A DNA stretch of 64,000 nt from Ferdinandcohnia sp036962685 (GCF_036962685.1 NZ_JBALOP010000013.1:1-64000), one strand, 5' to 3'. Shown: positions 9,206-17,367, counted from the first letter of the stretch. The notes: generated by a model from the letters alone, not told the origin. Numbers and translations: made by a program.

Positions 9206-9402
9206 TAAAATCAAATACGCCTTTGCATATTTGTGCCCAGATTTTTAGGCCCACACGATGTGGGTCATAAAGACGTTGCCACAGGATGTGGCGTTTTTAG
9301 TCTTTAATCTTACTGCTCGAAAAGTTACCTTTGAAATCTGTTGCATCCGCCGGAGGCTTTTACTATTATTTAGCAGAAGCGTGCTGAATAATAGTAAAAA
9401 CC
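9206..9402 (-). repeat. Dispersed structured repeat, copy B (upstream of pepF)
   Basis: On the minus strand it reads: a terminal hairpin (TATTATTCAGCA / TGCTAAATAATA), AAAGCCTCCGGCGGATGC, CTTTTCGAGCAGTAAGAT, hairpin GCCAC-ATCCT-GTGGC, hairpin CCCAC-ATCGT-GTGGG, then GCACAAATATGC and GTATTTGATTT. It ends about 25 nt before the pepF ATG. In the last small hairpin the G-C pair of other copies (GCGCAAATACGC) is replaced by A-T (GCACAAATATGC), a compensatory change that keeps pairing. Copies A, C and D show the same element in front of other genes. Confidence 0.85.
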
Positions 9403-9498
9403 TTTAAATATGTAAGAAAGAAATATATGATAAGAAAGAGATATGTTTCATTTTATATGATTTACATAAATTTGTAAAAAATGAAAGGATGTTCATAC

Positions 9499-10284
9499 AT
9501 GGCGAACAAATTGCCTCATGTAGAGGACTCAGGAGAAACAGCGTTTCTTCCCCCAAAAGGAGATTACGAAACATTTGTGGACGAAGCCCACTATGAAGAA
9601 AAGGTTCGAGAATGGGGCCTATCCGTTAAAAAAGAGTACTGGTACAAGGAAAGAATGCAACAACGAATCGTTACGATAAAAGGCTATGAAGTGTACGGTA
9701 AAACACAAGAATACAATACAATTGTGCTTGAATTTCAGGATGGGCATCTCACATGTATTCACCCTGCCTATTTAAAAGAAATGCAATCACCAAGCTTTAC
9801 AAAAGCCGCTATTTCAGACAGTGCGGTAGGTCCATCAAAGAAAAAGGAAACACCGAGTGAGGCTAAGGATGAAAAAACGTTAACAGCGGAATCAAAACCA
9901 GCTGTTAAAAAGGAACAACCTGAGAAAAAAGCAAAAAAGGAAAAAACGCCAAAAATCGAGCTCCCTACTGACAAGGTCCATTTTACCGCTTCGGTTAAAC
10001 AATTCGCATTAACATGGAACCATTTTAACGAAGATAATGATGAAGTTGTCGTCCTCGAGAATGTTGTCATTCAGGAAGAAAATCCAATTGAAATAGGACT
10101 TGCTTGGTGCTCACATTCAAAAACGCTAAAAAAATTAGAGCTTGAGCCTGGGAATACCCTTGAATTTGATGCAAAGATTGTGAAAAAGAAATTAGCAAAA
10201 GGTAAAGATGTCGAAGAAGAATTCATTATTGATGATCCGGTTCACTATAAAATTAATAACCCTTCCAAACTCAAGAAAAGCTAA
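9499..10284 (+). CDS. Hypothetical protein with Lys/Glu-rich linker
   Basis: A 261-residue soluble protein that I do not recognise. An N-terminal domain (about 1-100) contains EKVREWGLSVKKEYWY and ends in HPAYLKEM. A low-complexity K/E/P-rich linker (about 110-160) follows. The C-terminal domain (about 165-261) contains VKQFALTWNHF, VVVLENVVIQEENPIEIGLAWCSHSKTL and an EPGNTLEFDAKI strand, and looks like an all-beta domain. No membrane segment or catalytic signature is evident. The ATG at 9499 is preferred over the one at 9481 because AAAGGATG precedes it at suitable spacing. Transcribed alone. Confidence 0.7.
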   Translation: MANKLPHVEDSGETAFLPPKGDYETFVDEAHYEEKVREWGLSVKKEYWYKERMQQRIVTIKGYEVYGKTQEYNTIVLEFQDGHLTCIHPAYLKEMQSPSFTKAAISDSAVGPSKKKETPSEAKDEKTLTAESKPAVKKEQPEKKAKKEKTPKIELPTDKVHFTASVKQFALTWNHFNEDNDEVVVLENVVIQEENPIEIGLAWCSHSKTLKKLELEPGNTLEFDAKIVKKKLAKGKDVEEEFIIDDPVHYKINNPSKLKKS

Positions 10285-10315
10285 AAGAGCAGAATTTTTC
10301 TTTTAGCTTTTTTTT
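10277..10315. terminator. Terminator between hypothetical gene and squalene-hopene cyclase
   Basis: A stem of about 12 bp (AAAGCTAAAAGA / TCTTTTAGCTTT) starts within the last codons of the plus-strand gene and is followed by eight T. It overlaps the 3' end of the convergent cyclase gene. Confidence 0.8.
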
Positions 10316-12189
10316 GTGTACTTCTTTTTGAAATGAGCTAGTGCCAAAAGCGGAAAAATATAACGATAGCTATGGTAATGAATGTAAAAGTCACCTGCCA
10401 TACCTTGCCCTTTCGGATATTTTGTCGTCCAGTCGTCTCGGTTCAAATTTGAAATTAGAAATTGTATCCCTTTATTAATTGCCTGTGTCGGATAATCACT
10501 TGCTGAAATTAAAGCATCCACAGCCCATGCAGTATGTGTTAATGTGCTTGTCTTTAACGATATATATTTACTTTTACTATCGCTTTTACACGATTCACCC
10601 CAGCCACCATCCTGATTTTGAATGGATTCTAGCCATGTGACTGCTTTCTTAATTGAAGAATGTCTTGGCATGACTCCAACCGCACGTAAACCGGTCAAGG
10701 CCCCCCATGTTCCATAAATAAAGCAGATTCCCCATCGACCATACCAGGAACCATTGTTTTCTTGATTTTTATATAGCCATCGAATTGCGGATTTAACAGA
10801 AGGATGGTCTTTTGGCAGATTCGTATATTTACCAAGATATTCGAGCGCACGCCCAGTCACATCTGCGGAAGAAGGATCAGTAAGAATATAATCCGCTTTT
10901 TCGATTGGTAAAAAACTAAGAAGCTTACTATCTGTATTTTTCTCGAAGGCTGGCCATCCCCCATCTTCATTTTGCATGGTCAGAAGCCAATGTAATCCCC
11001 TGTCCCACGATTGCCTAAATATTGGTTCTTTTTTTACCATTCTCGCAATTGAACGCAGTGAGGCAGTTGTATCATCAACATCGGGATGAATTGTATTCAT
11101 GTCTGCAAAGCCCCATCCTCCTGGGAGCCCAGACGGATTTTGGACCGCCCAATCCCCATATTTGAACTGTTGTCGCTCCAATAAATATTTATTCGCTTTT
11201 TTAATCATAGAATGGGTTGAAGGAACACCAGCCTCTTGTAATGCATATCCAAGTAACGAGGTATTCCATACATCGGCAGTGGTGTATTGCATATGGGTAT
11301 GACCTTCAATCTCTGTTTTCATCCCTTTTAATCCATTTATAGCATTTATAATAATTGGATGATTTTTTGGATAGGCCAAACTAAGTAATGCAAAAATCAT
11401 GAGAAAGGTTGAGCTGAAATAACCTAAAAATGTTCCATCAGGCTCAATTCTGCGTAACATATATTGCTTCGCTTGTTCAGTTGCTAGTTGGTGAAGATGA
11501 GTAGGTAACCCAATTAAGTGGTTGATTGCCTGTTTGATAGTTGAATAAAATGATCGCCATTCCTGTGAATCACGGAAATCAAATCCATCTTCGTTTCTCT
11601 TACTTTCTAAATCAGATAAATTAGGACTCTTCTTTGTTATTAGTCTATACTTCTTGTCTGAAAGAATCATGATTGGTGTAAGATTAGCTCTTCCGAATTC
11701 TGAGAAACTATAAAAATGTATCGGAAATGAGTGTGGTAACAGGATTAGTTCAAGAGGCAGTGGGAAAGAAGTTGGCCACTTTTGTTGCCCTGTTAACGAG
11801 AGCATAAATTTAGTAAACATATGGATGTTCTTAAGTCCGCCATTTTTTACAATAAAGGATTTCGCACGTTTCATTTTTGGATCAGTCTTTTCGATATATC
11901 CCGAATAGAGCAATGCATAATATGCCTCCACAGTCGTAGATACATTTCCATCCCCTTCATCATAGAAAAGCTTCCATGCACCATTCTCTTCCTGCCGAGT
12001 TAAAATCCGTTGTGTTAATTGTTGAATCAATTTCTCATCATTTATTTCAAGGCTTCTTAATAAGATAATCATATAACAATCCGTCGAAATGCCTGTTTCA
12101 AAGGGATATTTCCATGCTCCATTGGATGATTGGTCCTTCCTAATGGTGTCGATTAACTGCTGCAAGCCGTCATTCACCTTGTCTAACAT
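10303..12189 (-). CDS. sqhC: Squalene-hopene cyclase / sporulenol synthase
   Basis: A 628-residue class II triterpene cyclase. The catalytic acid motif DVDDTT lies at about 370-375, where B. subtilis SqhC has DCDDTT. Several QW repeats are visible (QNEDGGWPAF, QENNGSWYGRWG, QNQDGGWGES). These enzymes cyclise squalene to hopene, or tetraprenyl curcumene to sporulenol in Bacillus spores; the sequence pattern resembles the Bacillus SqhC type. Membrane-associated in the family. The ATG is supported by GGGAGG 6 nt upstream. No other terpenoid gene lies nearby, so the substrate cannot be decided from context. Confidence 0.93.
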   Translation of the reverse strand: MLDKVNDGLQQLIDTIRKDQSSNGAWKYPFETGISTDCYMIILLRSLEINDEKLIQQLTQRILTRQEENGAWKLFYDEGDGNVSTTVEAYYALLYSGYIEKTDPKMKRAKSFIVKNGGLKNIHMFTKFMLSLTGQQKWPTSFPLPLELILLPHSFPIHFYSFSEFGRANLTPIMILSDKKYRLITKKSPNLSDLESKRNEDGFDFRDSQEWRSFYSTIKQAINHLIGLPTHLHQLATEQAKQYMLRRIEPDGTFLGYFSSTFLMIFALLSLAYPKNHPIIINAINGLKGMKTEIEGHTHMQYTTADVWNTSLLGYALQEAGVPSTHSMIKKANKYLLERQQFKYGDWAVQNPSGLPGGWGFADMNTIHPDVDDTTASLRSIARMVKKEPIFRQSWDRGLHWLLTMQNEDGGWPAFEKNTDSKLLSFLPIEKADYILTDPSSADVTGRALEYLGKYTNLPKDHPSVKSAIRWLYKNQENNGSWYGRWGICFIYGTWGALTGLRAVGVMPRHSSIKKAVTWLESIQNQDGGWGESCKSDSKSKYISLKTSTLTHTAWAVDALISASDYPTQAINKGIQFLISNLNRDDWTTKYPKGQGMAGDFYIHYHSYRYIFPLLALAHFKKKYTKKS

Positions 12190-12264
12190 TCGTAACCTCC
12201 CTTCAGCCTACTCCCATACATATTCACTGTTAAGCAAGAGCATTCATTGAGGAGGTCAACATTA

Positions 12265-13407
12265 ATGTGCAAACTCTTTAAAAAGAAGAAACATCCACTC
12301 TCTGAATCTCTATTACAGATTAAGAAAGATTTAAAAAGGCTCCAAAAGCGACCAGTATATTTGCCGCCACTTACTTTGGAGGAACAGCAACTGATTCAGC
12401 AAATTAAAAGGATGACGAGGAGTCTGAATCTGAATAATGTGACGAGGACAAAAGCCTATCTGGATTTCTATCTTGCCCATCCTGAAATCCATTGGGCATT
12501 CCTTGGACATATGGTGTCCCGTAATGGTGGTTGGAATATGACGGATTTAAAGGGTGGACAGCTTTCAAGGCTATTAACAAAAAAGGAAGCGCAAGTCTAT
12601 TTTTCATTTTTGGAACGTGGAAATTGGTTGATATTTCAGGATGCCTTCCCACAATTTTTACTCTATAAAGCAAGTAAACTATATCAGCAAAATTTGTTTT
12701 ACCTTCTCCCTCACTTTCATGTTTCTGTTTTTATGGAATCAGTGTGGAACGATTTTTGGGTGAGGCAAGATACGTATACACTTACAGTCGCTCAAATTAT
12801 TAATGAGCAAAGCTATCTTGAGGACCGAGTGATTTCAAATTCCCAATATAAAAAGGAAGTCTTTGATACGTTGGAATTCAAACTTCAGGATTTATTGGCT
12901 TTAAATCATATTTTATTTCCGTTATATGAAAAAGGGAAAATTTATTTTATCGGTCAAACCCTCCATCAATTTAAAAGCGTTCGTGAACGCATATTGTTAG
13001 GAAAACGTTTATATTCTATCTTATTTGCTGATAAAAAACGGCTCAAATCAGTTGAAAACTGGGCAAAGAAAGTTCAACATTCCGGTTCAAGAAAGGATTA
13101 CTGGCCGCATCTTTTTAATAATGTCGATGAGGGACTACCTGGATTCTTATTGAAATCACGTGTGAAATCCTGTGAACTAACCAAAGGTTCTCCGAGAATA
13201 TACAGTCCGAGTTTAGAGATGGTTTGGCAAAATAGAAAACATAAGGCTGCTGAGATTGGGGATTGGTTCAAGGATTGGGAAATCATTTATTATCTTAAAC
13301 GCGATAAAGAACTAGTGGATGGAGAGATTCTTCATGAATACTGTAAAACCCTTGAAAAACTTGAACTCGCAGCGATTGCCAAAAAAGCCATTTCGCTTCG
13401 GGAATAA
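12265..13407 (+). CDS. DUF2515 family protein (YppC-like)
   Basis: A 380-residue protein of the DUF2515/YppC type, without signal peptide. It has a basic N-terminus (KLFKKKKH). Segments such as YLAHPEIHWAFLGHMVSRNGGWNMTDLKG near residue 75 are characteristic of the family as I recall it. Aromatic-rich helices follow and the tail is charged. The ATG at 12265 has GAGGAGGT 8 nt upstream; the earlier TTG at 12247 overlaps that site and is rejected. The gene overlaps the next one by 74 bp in another frame. Function unknown in Bacillus. Confidence 0.8.
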   Translation: MCKLFKKKKHPLSESLLQIKKDLKRLQKRPVYLPPLTLEEQQLIQQIKRMTRSLNLNNVTRTKAYLDFYLAHPEIHWAFLGHMVSRNGGWNMTDLKGGQLSRLLTKKEAQVYFSFLERGNWLIFQDAFPQFLLYKASKLYQQNLFYLLPHFHVSVFMESVWNDFWVRQDTYTLTVAQIINEQSYLEDRVISNSQYKKEVFDTLEFKLQDLLALNHILFPLYEKGKIYFIGQTLHQFKSVRERILLGKRLYSILFADKKRLKSVENWAKKVQHSGSRKDYWPHLFNNVDEGLPGFLLKSRVKSCELTKGSPRIYSPSLEMVWQNRKHKAAEIGDWFKDWEIIYYLKRDKELVDGEILHEYCKTLEKLELAAIAKKAISLRE

Positions 13408-13789
13408 TTCTGCGCTTATCGTCACCATTTTACTCGGATCCTTAATTGGAACATATTTAGACCTATATTATGTTGGAAAAGGTTTCTACACTTTTCCGGT
13501 GCGTCCATTTCCTGATGTTTTTTCGATTCATGTGGGCTTTACACTTGTTGGTTTGCCATTTATTTTAGTTGTGTTTCTTTTTATTTGTGAAAAATTGAGT
13601 GCTGTAGGTAGGATCAGTGTTGTACTTTTCCTTGCGTCAATCATGACGGTTAGTGAAAAACTTTCCGAATCGTTTGGCTGGTTTCTTCATGATCCCTCCT
13701 GGAGTCACATAAATTCACTCATTGGATATACAATTTATCTGTCAATTATGCTAATTGTCTATTCTTTTGTCAGCATGAAAAAAACCTGA
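13334..13789 (+). CDS. Small multi-pass membrane protein, overlapping the upstream gene
   Basis: A 151-residue hydrophobic protein with about four transmembrane helices (roughly residues 27-45, 61-83, 90-108 and 124-146) after a basic N-terminus. I cannot assign a characterised family. The ATG at 13334 has GGAGAG 7 nt upstream. The coding region starts 74 bp inside the DUF2515 gene in a different frame, which suggests translational coupling. The stop codon lies inside the terminator stem. Confidence 0.7.
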   Translation: MNTVKPLKNLNSQRLPKKPFRFGNNSALIVTILLGSLIGTYLDLYYVGKGFYTFPVRPFPDVFSIHVGFTLVGLPFILVVFLFICEKLSAVGRISVVLFLASIMTVSEKLSESFGWFLHDPSWSHINSLIGYTIYLSIMLIVYSFVSMKKT

Positions 13790-13811
13790 CTCATATCGAG
13801 TCAGGTTTTTC
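13778..13811. terminator. Intrinsic terminator
   Basis: A perfect 12-bp stem, AAAACCTGACTC / GAGTCAGGTTTT, with loop ATATC and T tracts in both directions. It separates the plus-strand DUF2515 pair from the minus-strand genes at 13814 onward. Confidence 0.9.
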
Positions 13812-13813
13812 AA

Positions 13814-13972
13814 TTACGATCCTAAAGCAAGCTTACTCCTTTTTTTACAAAGGGTTGCATTAACACCCTGGTTTTGTAGCTGTAAAAGGATTTGGTGGAT
13901 CGTTTTTCTAGGCTTTGCTTTTTTCACAGTTCCTTTGGCCTTTAACTTTACTTCGTCATTAGAGGGTTTCAT
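13814..13972 (-). CDS. Small basic protein, 52 residues
   Basis: This ORF encodes a lysine-rich 52-residue protein starting MKPSNDEVKLKAKG and ending KKRSKLALGS, with KPRKTIHQILLQLQNQGVN as a likely amphipathic helix. The ATG has AAGGAG 10 nt upstream and the stop abuts a terminator, both signs of a real gene. It lies 15 bp downstream of the DUF5392-like gene, so it would be the second gene of the Mn2+-riboswitch operon. I do not recognise the family. Confidence 0.6.
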   Translation of the reverse strand: MKPSNDEVKLKAKGTVKKAKPRKTIHQILLQLQNQGVNATLCKKRSKLALGS

Positions 13973-13987
13973 TATGATATAACTCCT

Positions 13988-14434
13988 TTAGGAATAAAGA
14001 TTTCGCTTTTCTCTCTGTTTTTCCTCATTTAAAAATTCAATGAAAAAGTGTAAAGTAAGCTTTGGTTGGTTTTGAAGACGTGCAATATAGTCTTGCTGGC
14101 GTCCAGATGTTAACACATCACTCTTTTTAATTCTTTTTATAATATATTCAGAAGAAATGGCTTCCATTTCCTTCTTTTTAAATTTCGCTTCCTTTGATAA
14201 GGCGAATCCAATTGCGCCAATGATGGAATAAATAAGAAGTGAAGGAATAGCTTCTTGTGTAAACGGCATGAAAAATAGCATAAACACTAAGTTAATAAGT
14301 GAAATTATGATCAATGGAAACGACCAGAACATGTATTTAGATGTTTTCATCATGATCGGTGCAATTTTCTTGTGGAGCTGCTCAAGCTCCTTTGTGATAA
14401 ACACAGGCAAATTCCTTGTTGTGATAAAATTCAT
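13988..14434 (-). CDS. DUF5392-like small membrane protein under a Mn2+ riboswitch
   Basis: A 148-residue protein: a soluble N-terminal helix, two adjacent transmembrane helices (about 35-57 and 62-82) and a charged C-terminal helix rich in Lys/Glu. It resembles the DUF5392 (YwnF/YybP-like) proteins of Bacillus; the family call is from memory of the pattern. The ATG (MNFITTRN) has GGGGAG about 6 nt upstream; the longer reading to 14497 would start in the riboswitch terminator. The yybP-ykoY aptamer just upstream implies that high Mn2+ turns it on. Confidence 0.7.
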   Translation of the reverse strand: MNFITTRNLPVFITKELEQLHKKIAPIMMKTSKYMFWSFPLIIISLINLVFMLFFMPFTQEAIPSLLIYSIIGAIGFALSKEAKFKKKEMEAISSEYIIKRIKKSDVLTSGRQQDYIARLQNQPKLTLHFFIEFLNEEKQREKRNLYS

Positions 14435-14463
14435 TTTAAACTCCCCTTCCTTTTTGATGGATG

Positions 14464-14495
14464 AGAAAAGGCCTATATCACGATTGATATAGGCC
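14464..14495 (-). terminator. Riboswitch expression-platform terminator
   Basis: On the minus strand an 11-bp perfect stem, GGCCTATATCA / TGATATAGGCC, is followed by TTTTCTC. It lies between the manganese aptamer and the coding start, as expected for transcriptional control. Confidence 0.85.
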
Positions 14496-14504
14496 AAAAA
14501 GAGC

Positions 14505-14632
14505 GAAAAAGACCTATACCATGTTTTGGTAAGGTCTTGCTAACAACGTTAAAAGTTGCCAACAAAGCCGAGAGATTGAACCTCTGTATTGACGACTTTG
14601 CTGTTAAAGCTACTCCCCTTAAGATATCCAGT
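14505..14632 (-). promoter_or_regulatory. yybP-ykoY (manganese) riboswitch
   Basis: Read on the minus strand, the leader contains the class hallmarks in order: AAGGGGAGTAGC, GTCGTCAATACAGAGG, CTCGGCTTTGTTGGCAAC and GTTGTTAGCAAGACCTTACC, followed by the closing arm GGTATAGGTC. These match the yybP-ykoY motif, an Mn2+ sensor in which bound metal favours read-through. It precedes a terminator and the DUF5392-like gene. Confidence 0.88.
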
Positions 14633-14716
14633 TATTATATACTTCTAGTTTAACATATAGCTTGGGTTCTAACAACTTAAATGATCAATCCCAATGGGAA
14701 TAGTAGGAGGAGAACC

Positions 14717-15196
14717 TCATTCTTTAATTATTCCTACAATTTTACCGTCTGTTGCCATTAGTAAATCAGCAACCTTTAACTCGACTTGCATACCAATTTT
14801 TCCAGCGCTAACAATGATCCTGTCAAGATTCGAAGCGTTGGCATCAATAAATGTAGGGTATCCTTTTTTCATACCGATTGGGGAACAACCGCCTCTTATA
14901 TATCCCGTGAGGCTTTGGATTTCCTTTACTGGTACCATTTCAACTTTTTTAACTTCAGCAACTTTTGCTGCTTTTTTTAGATCAAGCTCTTCTTCCACTG
15001 GAATTACAAACACATAGATGTCTTTTTTGTTTCCTTGGGCAATCAATGTTTTATAAACTTTTTTAGTGTCTAACCCTACCTTTTGGGCAACAGATATTCC
15101 ATCTATTTTTCCATCATTGGTTTCATATGTATAGATCTCGTAATCAATCTTTTTAGAATCTAAAATTCTCATGGCGTTTGTCTTAGATTTTGACAT
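14717..15196 (-). CDS. ybaK: YbaK/EbsC-type aminoacyl-tRNA deacylase
   Basis: A 159-residue trans-editing domain protein. It begins KTNAMRILDSKKIDYEIYTY and has the conserved lysine region VYKTLIAQGNKKDIYVFVIP and the signature GYIRGGCSPIGMKKGYPTFID, characteristic of YbaK/EbsC Cys-tRNA(Pro) deacylases. It hydrolyses mischarged tRNA after release from prolyl-tRNA synthetase. A full-length single-domain protein. It lies 14 bp downstream of a VOC-protein gene and may be co-transcribed with it. Confidence 0.92.
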   Translation of the reverse strand: MSKSKTNAMRILDSKKIDYEIYTYETNDGKIDGISVAQKVGLDTKKVYKTLIAQGNKKDIYVFVIPVEEELDLKKAAKVAEVKKVEMVPVKEIQSLTGYIRGGCSPIGMKKGYPTFIDANASNLDRIIVSAGKIGMQVELKVADLLMATDGKIVGIIKE

Positions 15197-15210
15197 TGAT
15201 AGGCCTCCTT

Positions 15211-15606
15211 TTATTTTTGAAAACCCAAAATAGTTTGCTTTCGTTCTTCTTTTTCAGATTCATTTTGGTATTCAAATAATCCAATTCTATTTCCCCAGGG
15301 GTCCGAAAATGTAGCCCATTTTACTGGGACCTCTTTCCTTGAATGTATTTCGAAGGGCTCTATTTGTAAATCCCGGGTAAGTCTTTCACGCTCATTTTCA
15401 AGATTGTCTACCCCTAATCTTAATGGACCAGAACCAACTGAGGGAATGCCTTCAGCAATCTGAAGCCAACAGCCGGGAAGAATCTCCCACTCTGCAAACC
15501 CATCATGAGGAATAAAATCAGGTTTTTTCTGAAGTAGCGTTTCATACCACTTTTGTCCATTAGAAATGTCTCTGACGCGAAACTGAAATGTCATTTCGTA
15601 AATCAA
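15211..15606 (-). CDS. VOC (glyoxalase/bleomycin resistance) family protein
   Basis: A 131-residue vicinal-oxygen-chelate domain protein. It starts MIYEMTFQFRVRDISNGQKWYETLL (a beta strand followed by the helix of the first half-domain). The second half holds VKWATFSDPWGNRIGLFEYQ, the typical closing strand with DPWGNRIGL. Metal ligands are not obvious, so the activity cannot be assigned. It is followed after 14 bp by ybaK. Confidence 0.85.
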   Translation of the reverse strand: MIYEMTFQFRVRDISNGQKWYETLLQKKPDFIPHDGFAEWEILPGCWLQIAEGIPSVGSGPLRLGVDNLENERERLTRDLQIEPFEIHSRKEVPVKWATFSDPWGNRIGLFEYQNESEKEERKQTILGFQK

Positions 15607-15675
15607 ATAAAATCCCCCTCCATTATTTTATCCATAGGTATTCTCTAATCAAATCTTGGATTCCTCTTTTTTATT

Positions 15676-15707
15676 AATAAAAAGCAGACAGCCCTTTGAC
15701 TGCCTGC
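15676..15707 (-). terminator. Terminator of the 15716-16057 gene
   Basis: On the minus strand the stem GCAGGCAG / CTGTCTGC (one G-T pair) encloses an 8-nt loop and is followed by TTTTTATT. Confidence 0.75.
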
Positions 15708-15715
15708 ATTAATTA

Positions 15716-16057
15716 TTATTTTTCTTTTGTAAAATCTAGAATACGAATAGGGTTACCAGAATTGTCTAAATATATGGCATATCGTCCTGGTGGAATGTCG
15801 TGTGGTTCCCTTACAAACTTAAGATTGTCTTTATTCTTATTGTAAAACTCATCTACACTATCGACTAAAAAGACTCCACCTGCAGACAGCCCTTCGTCTT
15901 CATCTTCAATCATAAGACGAATATCTGTGTTTGGTAAATAGATGGCTGCAGTATGCTCCCCTTCCCTCCAAGCTTCTTCAAACCCTAAGTTTTCACGATA
16001 AAATGTAAGAGATTCTTTCAGGTTTTTTACCGGGTGATACAAAAATAGTAATTTCAT
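15716..16057 (-). CDS. VOC family protein, divergent from a TetR regulator
   Basis: A 113-residue single VOC domain: N-terminal strand KLLFLYHPVKNLKESLTFYRENLGF, central EGEHTAAIYLPNTDIRLMIEDED and C-terminal RYAIYLDNSGNPIRILDF. These are the paired beta-alpha-beta-beta-beta units of the glyoxalase fold. The gene is divergently transcribed from the TetR-type regulator at 16161 with about 100 bp between them, so it is the likely target of that regulator. The substrate is unknown. Confidence 0.85.
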   Translation of the reverse strand: MKLLFLYHPVKNLKESLTFYRENLGFEEAWREGEHTAAIYLPNTDIRLMIEDEDEGLSAGGVFLVDSVDEFYNKNKDNLKFVREPHDIPPGRYAIYLDNSGNPIRILDFTKEK

Positions 16058-16125
16058 ATCTCATCCTCCTCAATTAGGTAATTTATTTATGTATTACGTA
16101 AGTTGATTATGTTAAGCGTAATTCA

Positions 16126-16154
16126 TTTACGTTTCTCTGTCAATATGTTATTAT
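16126..16154 (+). promoter_or_regulatory. Promoter of the TetR gene, predicting a leaderless mRNA
   Basis: TTTACG (16126-16131) and TATTAT (16149-16154) are separated by 17 bp. A start 6-7 nt after the -10 box would fall at about 16160-16161, exactly on the ATG. No ribosome binding site precedes the gene. The nearby TTACGTAA palindrome (about 16094-16101) is a candidate operator. Prediction only. Confidence 0.5.
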
Positions 16155-16160
16155 CATGAT

Positions 16161-16679
16161 ATGAAAGAGTGGATACCAATACCAGGAACTAATAAAGATA
16201 CAATACTAAAGGTCGCTTTAGAGGAATTTAGTAGCAAAGGATTTAAAGCTGTTAATATCACAGAGCTCGCTGAAAAAGCAAATATGACAACTGGTGCTAT
16301 TTATCACCACTTCGGGTCAAAAACAAAGCTTTATGAGGTTATTCGTGCAGAAATGGAACAAAGGATTATAGACAGAATGGAGGGTGCAGTATCTCTATTT
16401 GAAGATACATCTAGAAAAATTGAAGCTGCAATGCTAATTGGATTAGATTTCGCAGTGAAGGCAAGTATTTGTCGCTTACTTTGTGAGGAATCTCCAAGAA
16501 GAAATAGTGATAAGGTGGAATCTTTATTTAATGAAATCATTTCTGAATCCCCCCTACCAATTTATATAATTGTTACTGCTTCATGGAGATCGATCTTGAA
16601 ATCACTTGCAGAAGGTGAAATCACACTTGAACAAGGAAAGCATTTAATTAAATGGATGTTTATTAAGGAAACAAATTAA
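16161..16679 (+). CDS. TetR/AcrR family transcriptional regulator
   Basis: A 172-residue regulator. The N-terminal helix-turn-helix spans about residues 10-55, with ALEEFSSKGFKAVNITELAEKANMTTGAIYHHFGSKTKLYEVI, the canonical TetR signature. The ligand domain that follows is short and divergent. It is divergent from the VOC gene at 15716-16057, suggesting local repression of that gene and of itself. There is no Shine-Dalgarno sequence before the ATG and the promoter appears to begin transcription at the start codon. Closed by a strong terminator. Confidence 0.9.
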   Translation: MKEWIPIPGTNKDTILKVALEEFSSKGFKAVNITELAEKANMTTGAIYHHFGSKTKLYEVIRAEMEQRIIDRMEGAVSLFEDTSRKIEAAMLIGLDFAVKASICRLLCEESPRRNSDKVESLFNEIISESPLPIYIIVTASWRSILKSLAEGEITLEQGKHLIKWMFIKETN

Positions 16680-16707
16680 GAAAGCAATGCTGGTTGCATT
16701 GCTTTTA
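16679..16707. terminator. Intrinsic terminator
   Basis: A perfect 10-bp stem, AAAGCAATGC / GCATTGCTTT, with a 5-nt loop and T tract, placed between the convergent TetR and DinB-family genes. Confidence 0.88.
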
Positions 16708-16710
16708 CAT

Positions 16711-17229
16711 TTACCAATTTTTATTTTTCACTAAAGTCGTAATATGCGCTAGATGATGATTCCCATGCCATGCACAGAATCCTAAAAAGACGCCCAATTC
16801 CATTTCTCCGCCTTCTGGGTGGACATATGATAATTGGAAATCATCCATCGAAAAGTTTTGTAAAAGTGTAACCCATCGCTGATGGACACCATTAATGATT
16901 GCTAATGAAGCATCGACTGGTAAAGCTGAATCGGATAGCTCTGCCCATTTCGTTTCATCATAGGGTTTAATAACCGGAGTGCTTTCTGTAACAGCTAACT
17001 TAAAACGAATATACGAATTCATCGATGCATCCGCAATATGGTGAACAACCTGGCGAAGTGTCCAACCTCCATCGCGGTATGGTGTATCGAGTTGTTGATT
17101 TGTTAACCCCTCGACAGTTTCCTTTACTGATAATGGTAAAGTCTCAATTTCTTTTATCCAACTCGAAACTAGTTCTCCTGTCAAATCTCCTTCAAAATGA
17201 AATTCACCTATCGGATAACGTTCATCCAT
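16711..17229 (-). CDS. bstA: DinB/BstA-type metal-dependent protein (YfiT-like)
   Basis: A 172-residue four-helix DinB-superfamily protein. It begins DERYPIGEF and has WTLRQVVHHIADASMNSY (His 63-64) and the C-terminal CAWHGNHHLAHI (about 152-163), which provide the triad of histidine metal ligands in B. subtilis YfiT/BstA. BstA is described as a bacillithiol S-transferase used in thiol-based detoxification. No bacillithiol synthesis gene is in the window. Monocistronic. Confidence 0.85.
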   Translation of the reverse strand: MDERYPIGEFHFEGDLTGELVSSWIKEIETLPLSVKETVEGLTNQQLDTPYRDGGWTLRQVVHHIADASMNSYIRFKLAVTESTPVIKPYDETKWAELSDSALPVDASLAIINGVHQRWVTLLQNFSMDDFQLSYVHPEGGEMELGVFLGFCAWHGNHHLAHITTLVKNKNW

Positions 17230-17336
17230 TCTTGTTCCCCTCCTAGAATTTTGAATAATTAAATACTTACTATTATTTTAACAAAAGGTTGGGAAAATTT
17301 CTGTATACAGATTCTATTGACATTTGAGGAACGGAG

Positions 17337-17367
17337 AAAAGGCGAATCTTTTGGGATTCACCTTTTT
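17337..17367 (-). terminator. Terminator of yjbQ
   Basis: On the minus strand AAAAAGGTGAATCC pairs with GGATTCGCC-like sequence around a short loop (one mismatch) and is followed by TTTTCTCC. It overlaps the last bases of the gene. Confidence 0.75.

Noticed and set aside
9183..9254. N-terminal extension of PepF
   Set aside because: The longer reading would translate the dispersed repeat and lacks a ribosome binding site; the ATG at 9182 has AAGGAG at good spacing and gives the family's normal start.
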